A stretch of 64,000 nucleotides of DNA. Source: Charina bottae. Lineage: Eukaryota; Chordata; Lepidosauria; Squamata; Charinaidae. Position 1 is the stretch's first letter. Every line of letters starts with the position of its first letter. The position numbers were made by a program, and so were the translations under genes. The notes below the pieces were generated by a model, which was given only the letters and a program-made list of their open reading frames with translations, had not been told where the DNA came from and did no database searches. Location: contig JALMGJ010000004.1 in assembly GCA_023362775.1 (NCBI GenBank), positions 84,667,298 to 84,731,297 of the forward strand, written 5' to 3'. This document shows, piece after piece, positions 58,410-64,000 of this stretch.

Positions 58410-58642
58410 AGGAAGCGAAATTGTTTATAGTTGTCATAATGTGGATGGGAAGTCACTTTCATAAGTTTTTTTGCTTTCTTTTTTGCTTTCTTGCACCTTT
58501 CATTCTTTCTATTTTTCTTTTCAGTTTGTATTGTCTTTTATTGTTGTACTTAAAGCTTTTAATAAAAATATTAAAAGGAAGACCTACATGTTCACTAACA
58601 GTCAACACCAACTTGGCAGCACATAATCAATTGCATTGAATA

Positions 58643-59350
58643 CAAGTACACAGGTACTTTATTCTTCCTCCAATTGATGTTTGAAAGCATTCTTCCTTAC
58701 CACAACTTCTTTCCAGTTGGAAGGAAGGAAAGGATTTTGATTTAATTTCTGTTCCATTAAGAAGACTATCACTGCATTGGCTTTGATATTGATGATAATA
58801 TGATACGTTTCCAACAATAGATAATTACATCAAAAAGGGTACTTTCTGACCATGAGCATCATATGTTCTAATAAGAATATAAACTTGGGTAATCATTGGA
58901 GTGTTCCATACCATGTTGACACAACTACAGAATCAGCAAACCTTCAAGAAATGTTACAGAGTTGATTGCTCTTTTTGCAACACACAGAATCTGGGCTTTA
59001 ATGGAACAGCTTTCTGTTGTGCAGTAGACAAATAAAATGAAATTCCAGGCAATTATGGGATATCATTCTAAAACTCCAGGTGATCTTTATCAGTGATATA
59101 TCTTTAATAGCATAAATGATAAAATATAATCTAAATGAACAGTAAAGACCTGATCACTAGTCCCTAGCACAATTTTCTGAAAATATTTAGCCTAATATGA
59201 CTGGGGCCACTGCAACACTGTGCAACCACATTAAAACCAGCTAAACATTTGAAAAGATAGGATGACTGGTAGTATTAAATGCCACTGAAAGGACTAGCAA
59301 AACTGCATGTATCCCATGTTTATTTCTTGACCATAGTGCACTTTCTCTGT
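58643..59350. other. No gene supported
   Basis: A+T-rich, unassigned. Confidence 0.4.
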
Positions 59351-59572
59351 TTTATGTTATAGATTTATATCACACTTTTCCTACAGAATCTCAAAGCAGC
59401 ATACATTGCATTCTTTTTTGTTCTCTCCCTTCCCAATAGCAACAATTCTGAATGATGGATTGGGATGAGAGAAAGTGTATGGCCCAGTGAGCTTCCATGG
59501 CTAAGACTAGAATATGGGTGTCTACAGTCCTAGATGAACATCTTAATCATTACATCACACTGATTATCCTAA
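59351..59572 (-). mobile_element. Old tRNA-derived SINE
   Basis: Minus strand: head 'gtgatgtaatgattaagatg', core 'ccatggaagctcactgggcc', tail 'gctgctttgagattctgta' and 'gtgtgatataaatc'. Same arrangement as 6536-6712. No duplication found. Confidence 0.6.
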
Positions 59573-59591
59573 CATCAGATCTGAAAATAGA

Positions 59592-60085
59592 CAGACTGAT
59601 TGATGTGTGCCATCAACTCGTTTTCAACTTCTAACAACCACATAGATAGATTTTCTCCATGACGCTCTGTACCTAACCTGTTCTTGCAGGTCTCCTAGTG
59701 GTGCACTCATCGCCACTGTAACTGAGTCTGTCCACCTTGCTGCTGGTTGTCCTCTTCTTCTCTTTCCTTCCACCTTTCCCAGCATTACAGCCTTTTCCAG
59801 AGATCTGGGTCTTCACATAATGCCTCCAAAGTAGGATAATTTGAGCCTGGTCATTTGTGCCTTGAGTGAGAACTCTGGGTTGATTTGTTCAATGATCTAT
59901 CTGGGCTGTCCATGATATTCTCAGGAGTCTGCTCCAACACCAAATTTCAAAGGCATCAATACTCTTCCTCTATTTCTTCAAAGTCCAACTTTTGCTTCCA
60001 TAGAGTGTCACAGGGAATACCATAGCTTGCACAATTTGGATCTTTTCCAAGGCCTTCATGACTACTCTATGAAGTGCTAGTTTCG
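59592..60085 (-). mobile_element. Old RTE-clade LINE 3' part
   Basis: The best preserved copy of the old RTE family here. Minus-strand text, with stops, reads 'VLMPLKFGVGADS', 'IIEQINPEFSLKAQMTRLKL', 'SYFGGIM', 'SLEKAVMLGKGGRKEKKRTT' and 'SSKVDRLSYSGDECT', parallel to the BovB C-terminus ('ILKEINPDCSLEGQMLKLKL', 'YFGHLMRREDSLEKTLMLGK') but far diverged. It ends in a (CAAT)-type tail near 59592. Confidence 0.8.
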
Positions 60086-60089
60086 TCCA

Positions 60090-61900
60090 ATACAACAAGG
60101 ATTTTGGGAACAATCACTCACTGAGGACCTTGTTTAAAACAATATTTTTGGTAAAATTCTTACCACTTTTAAGAAGTCTCTCATGCCAATTTGCCAACTC
60201 TTTTCTGGAAGTTCTTATATACCACATGGACACAGTTCTAAGTGGCACATAGTGTTAGTTTAATCTTTATTGTAAGGTTACATTAACAGAATCTTGCAAG
60301 CCTGAAAGTACCCCTTCCGTCCCTCACTTTTATTTTCCTGAAAACTAGGGAGGGTTCCTTCTGAGTTGCTTTCACCACCACTCCTCCTTTGAACTCAAAT
60401 TTCATTTATCAGACCATTGACTAGGCTGCGGATCTTCCTCCTGTCTCCCAAGGTCATTCCCACATGGCATTACACATAGTGAGTCTCACTTTCCAAATGA
60501 TTAGTCTACTTCAAAACTTAAAAAAACAACTATATACTTATCTTAGGATAATATATATTCTCTGTGAAATTCAAGTGAAAATGATTTGAGCAAATTTTAT
60601 ATAAAAAAAGAGTTTTTCAAAATTGTCACAGTTGTTATTCAGGTTTGAACTAAGTATGTGTGTGTGTTTGAACAGTGTTTTTTTTTTCAAATCTACAATA
60701 GTGCTTGATTGAATTCAGAGTTAATTAACACATTTTTTTCCGTACAAAGTGCAATTATTTGAAAAGGTTTCCTACCCCTCTTCAATATGAGTAATTCAGA
60801 TTAGGTAACAGTATGTAAGTAAAAAAATGTCTTGGATACTAAGTAGGTTTTAATGACAAGATTCATTTCATTCATAGAGAGAACCAAACTAAAAGCAAAG
60901 GAATCACCAAAGAAAGAAAGGGAAAGCATTTTTTTTATTTGTTTGTTTGTTTCATCCTGTCCCCTAAACCCTTATCTCTTAGTAACTAAAATAACTGAGT
61001 TGAGATAACTGAACTGAGATATCAGATTTTCAGTGAGGTCATGATCTAAATGAATAATATCAGCAAAATCTGATAGTAATTATAAAAACCACAGGATCAG
61101 AATGCAGCCTAAAAACAGCTTTACAATAGTTTCTTTTTTTTTTTAATTGTATTTAATTTTTAGAAAATAGCTTGCGCCTTTAGACAACAAGAGCAACTGA
61201 ATGAGACCACCACAACAGAAAAAAAAATGCCATATTTCAAGTTCTGGTACATATAATGCAGGGCCATTTGAAGAGAAAGATCTAAATACAATTTTAGGTG
61301 ACCAGGTTTACTTATCAATAGTAGATCCTTTGTTTACCCATTATCTCAAGTTCTATATTAAAGAATACAGTATATTATATCATTTAAAAAAAAACCACTA
61401 AGCTTATCCACTTTTTAATTGGAAAGGTAGCAGATTATATACATGGACATGGTAGGTTGTGTCTATTTTTACATTATTCCCTTTATTTATTTTTAAATAG
61501 AGTGTTGGATTTTTAGTTGTCTGCTATATTTCCTTATATGTTAGCACTTTTTTTTCTTTAATGTATTTAGAAAAATTGTCTGAGCTCAGTTGAACTATAT
61601 GACAAGATGATGAGAGGAATTTGTTTTGTTCTCTATTCCTGTCTATCTCTTTCTGCTTCATTTTTCTGAAATAAATATTTCTATTATCATAAGATTATTC
61701 TACACAGACTGGACGATATTTGTGAGTGTGTAATTACTGAAACAATAATAACAATACTACAGAAGATAGAAATCTTTTGACCAATGAAAAAAGAGTAACT
61801 GACTTTTTGCATGTATTTTTCATTACATGTCAAAGGAAGAGATTGTACACTGAGTATTTATGTTTAGTTAAACTGAGTTTCATGGTTTTCAACAAAGTTT
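60090..61900. other. A+T-rich stretch, nothing recognised
   Basis: A T-run lies at 61130-61145. No gene or identifiable repeat. Confidence 0.4.
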
Positions 61901-61904
61901 AGTT

Positions 61905-62190
61905 TCAAGTTTGCCCAGGATTGCAGCCTATTCGATCTACATTTATCTGGGAGTAATCACTATTGAACTTCATGGGATTACATTTCAGTAGGTTATACAT
62001 TAACTACAGTTCAGTAGATTATACATTAACTACACCTGAAATTGTAATTAAAAATGTTTAATTAAGTAATGTATACAAAAATAATCCAAATATCATTTAT
62101 AACATAGTATATAAAGCTGTAATCTTATATATACTTTTGTGGGGGTAAGTCTGATTGAATTCAGTAGGACTTACTTCTGAATGAATAATC
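61905..62190. repeat. Short dispersed palindromic motif, two copies, with a small tandem repeat
   Basis: 'gggagtaatcactattgaac' (61951) and 'gtaagtctgattgaattcag' with 'aggacttacttctgaatgaa' (62145-62185) are copies of a 'gggagtaagtcccattgaa' type repeat. Between them 'cagtag(g/a)ttatacattaac' occurs twice (61987 and 62012). Confidence 0.5.
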
Positions 62191-62199
62191 TCCTCCTTT

Positions 62200-63107
62200 A
62201 TGCAACTATGCTGAATCCAGAATTGTGTTGCTGCAGTTGAGATGCAAGCTGAATACACATTAAATGATGTTAATGTATAAGGCACGGCTGCGAATAAATC
62301 CATATCTTAATCCTGCATTGGGATCTCCCCTCCTTGGTGATTTGTCATAAGTGTGAAAATAATTATTTTACAAAGAACATCTGTATCTCTACTGATGAAA
62401 CAACAGAATCTGAGTATTCTTTTATTGTGCAAAGATCTTTCTGTCAAGCAGTTCAAATTAAAATTTTCCTAGGGATCTGCAATATTTTCAGACAAAGAAC
62501 TAACTCCCAGCTACCTCGTTTTTAAAAGATAAAATGTTATACCATCATTTTGAAAGAAATATTATTATGTCAAAGAATTTTAACAATGATTGTAATGACC
62601 TATCTGTCTGTCAAATTACAGGCTATTATTCAAAGTATGAAAAGACTGGCAATGTGTTCTAAACACTGTTGAAGAAGCATTTAATTCTTGGAGGACTCAT
62701 CACAAGTTAAGAACTGCAGATGTTATGTACAAACTATATCTAAGCTCCCATTGCTTTCATATGGGTGGCCTTTATGTCAGTTCATAAAGGTTAGCCATCT
62801 GTAGACTGGTTCTTTCCAGGAATAATGGGATTGCAACAATCAGAATGTCTAGTGGTATCCTTGTTAAATACCTTTTTCTTACACTAGTTCATCTACAGTA
62901 ATTGTTTCTGATAGTTGTTTTTTCTCGAGTCTGCTGTGCTCCTGAAAATTAAATAACGAGAACTCAAAATGTTAGAAAAATATCTCTGGTTTCTTGTCAC
63001 ATTATATTTGCCATACCCATGTAAAGGATATCTAGTATAAAAATATTTTATGTGCTTTTAAAGATAATAAAAATAAAGAATAACTTTAAATGTGAACTAA
63101 CACTAAC
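62200..63107. other. A+T-rich stretch, nothing recognised
   Basis: Small open frames at 62097-62525 have no motif. Confidence 0.4.
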
Positions 63108-63111
63108 CCTC

Positions 63112-64000
63112 TCCAGCAAAGGAGATCGTTACCTTGTCGTGGTGCTGGACCTTGAGCACCTCAATGACACCATGAGCTAAACCGTGAAGGGACACCCAAG
63201 ACGGGAAGGTTGTGGCAGAGAGGTCAGACTAAATACGATCCCTGGGAAAGGTAATGGCAACCCACCCAGTATTCTTGCCGTGAAAACTAAATGGATCAGT
63301 ACAACCAGAGATATGTCAGTATACCATCGAAAGATGGGACTCCCAGGTTGGAAGATGGTCAAAATGCTACTGGGGAGGAACAGAGGATAAGTTCAACTAG
63401 CCCCAGATGTGATGACGCAGCTAGCTCAAAGCCGAAAGGACGGCTAGTGACTGACGATGCTGGTGGTGAACGACGAATCCGATGTTCTAAAGATCAACAC
63501 ACCATAGGAACCTGGAATGTAAGATCTATGAGCCAGGGCAAATTGGATGTGGTTATTGGTGAGATGTCAAGATTAAATATAGACATTTTGGGTGTCAGTG
63601 AACTGAAATGGACTGGAATGGGCCACTTCACATCAGATGACCACCAGATCTACTACTGTGGACAAGAGGACCACAGAAGAAATGGAGTAGCCTTCATAAT
63701 TAATAATAAAGTGGCTAAAGCAGTGCTTGGATACAATCCAAAAAAACGATAGAATGATCTCAATTCGAATTCAGGGTAAGCCATTTAACATCACAGTAAT
63801 CCAAATATACGCCCCAACCACAGATGCTGAAGAAGCAGAACTAGATCAGTTCTATGAGGATCTGCAGCACCTACTGGATAATACACCAAAAAGAGATGTT
63901 GTTTTCATTACAGGAGACTGGAATGCTAAGGTGGGTAGTCAAACGACACCTGGAATTACAGGCAAGCATGGTCTGGGTGAACAAAATGAAGCAGGACATA
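63112..64000 (+). mobile_element. 5' part of a second, diverged RTE LINE, cut by the window end
   Basis: The 5' UTR shares 'ttgtcgtgg' and the general layout with BovB (compare the complement of 33990-34005), but the sequence is clearly different. The coding part continues past position 64000. This looks like a full 5' end, since the start resembles the BovB start. Confidence 0.85.
63291..64000 (+). pseudogene. RTE endonuclease N-terminal part, one-base frameshift, incomplete at window edge
   Basis: Reads 'TIGTWNVRSMSQGKLDVV', 'LNIDILGVSELKWTGMG', 'YYCGQEDHRRNGVAFIINNK' up to a stop at 63750-63752, then continues in the next frame with 'KPFNITVIQIYAPTTDAEEA', 'FITGDWNAKVGSQ' and 'GITGKHGLGEQNEAGH' to the window end. 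The shift lies in a run of seven A at about 63740; BovB has the equivalent of six. Otherwise the frame is open. The domain is the APE-type endonuclease with conserved N, E and D residues visible. Whether the reverse transcriptase is intact cannot be seen. Confidence 0.88.

Larger units (their letters stand above)
48273..58577 (+). mobile_element. Short ORF1-type LINE, interrupted by SINE, BovB and L1
   Basis: Flanked by the 15-bp duplication 'gaagacctacatgtt'. After removing the three later insertions about 1.4 kb remain: a 5' region (48273-48500), a degenerate ORF1-like part (48656-49384), and a 3' UTR (51810-52060, 58423-58577) ending 'ttaataaaaatattaaaa'. The 3' UTR has an internal tandem duplication ('tatagttaagagttgagtta' and the related text at about 51885). 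No endonuclease or reverse transcriptase is visible, so it depended on enzymes in trans. Assignment to L1 is inferred. Confidence 0.6.
47990..58640 (+). mobile_element. Old RTE fragment (outermost element of the nest)
   Basis: The left part (47990-48272) reads 'QIIEQIKPEFKLKAQM', 'SYFGHIM' and 'SLEKALMLEKVEGKKRMTSS', the C-terminal RTE text of the copy at 59592. The right part (58577-58640) continues with 'cagcacataatcaattg', its 3' end. Everything from about 48273 to 58576 is inserted later, as shown by the repeated 'gaagacctacatgtt' at 48258-48272 and 58578-58592. Confidence 0.75.

Noticed and set aside
58120..58464. 114-codon frame in the L1 5' region on the plus strand, like an antisense-promoter protein
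   Set aside because: It extends through the L1 boundary into flanking DNA, has no recognisable motif, and nothing shows transcription.

Overview
This is vertebrate nuclear DNA, most likely an intron or gene desert of a squamate reptile (lizard or snake; I cannot decide which). The evidence is the repeat content: tRNA-derived SINEs of the Sauria/ACA type whose 3' ends match the BovB LINE, near-intact BovB (RTE clade) and L1 copies, L2-clade LINEs, hAT MITEs and abundant microsatellites in an A+T-rich background. I find no bacterial features and no host multi-exon coding gene. The one host-gene candidate is a 27-nt microexon-like segment at 25279-25305.

Layout. 1-6 kb: a truncated SINE (217-457), a short LINE 3' end with an open frame and a C2H2 finger (664-1500, 11-bp TSD), an old RTE scrap, a possible solo LTR around 4.3-4.8 kb and a pentamer microsatellite. 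6.5-10.5 kb: an old SINE, an L1 3' end split by a Sauria-type SINE, a second such SINE, and an (AATAG)n/heptamer array. 12.0-15.5 kb: a short LINE-like element (12042-14771) broken by an L2 copy that is itself broken by an RTE fragment, then a second L1-like 3' end. 16.9-17.8 kb: possible Helitron remnant. 17.9-22.8 kb: an almost complete L2 (18081-22644) flanked by a 155-bp direct repeat. 23.2-27.2 kb: CR1-like fossil, a SINE with perfect TSDs, the microexon candidate and a hAT MITE. 29.4-34.0 kb: truncated L2, then a complete BovB (30826-34024) on the minus strand with one internal stop. 36.7-39.5 kb: old RTE split by a hAT MITE carrying a 56-bp minisatellite, a 214-bp palindrome, a compound microsatellite, and a fossil L2 endonuclease. 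40.9-43.4 kb: L2 fragments and a SINE. 46.5-58.6 kb: a deep nest, in which an old RTE is split by an ORF1-type LINE, itself split by a SINE, a BovB copy and a full-length L1 (52074-58409, minus). 59-64 kb: old SINE and RTE fragments, then the 5' end of a second, diverged RTE that runs off the window.

How the parts relate. L1, BovB/RTE and L2 each encode an endonuclease plus reverse transcriptase. SINEs with BovB-like tails are expected to use the RTE enzyme, and SINEs with L2-like tails the L2 enzyme. Nesting and target-site duplications give a relative chronology: the old RTE, CR1-like and L2 fossils came first; the ORF1-type LINEs next; BovB, L1 and Sauria-type SINEs last. No element here has a fully intact coding capacity as written, but the L1 and the BovB at 30.8 kb are each one or two lesions away.
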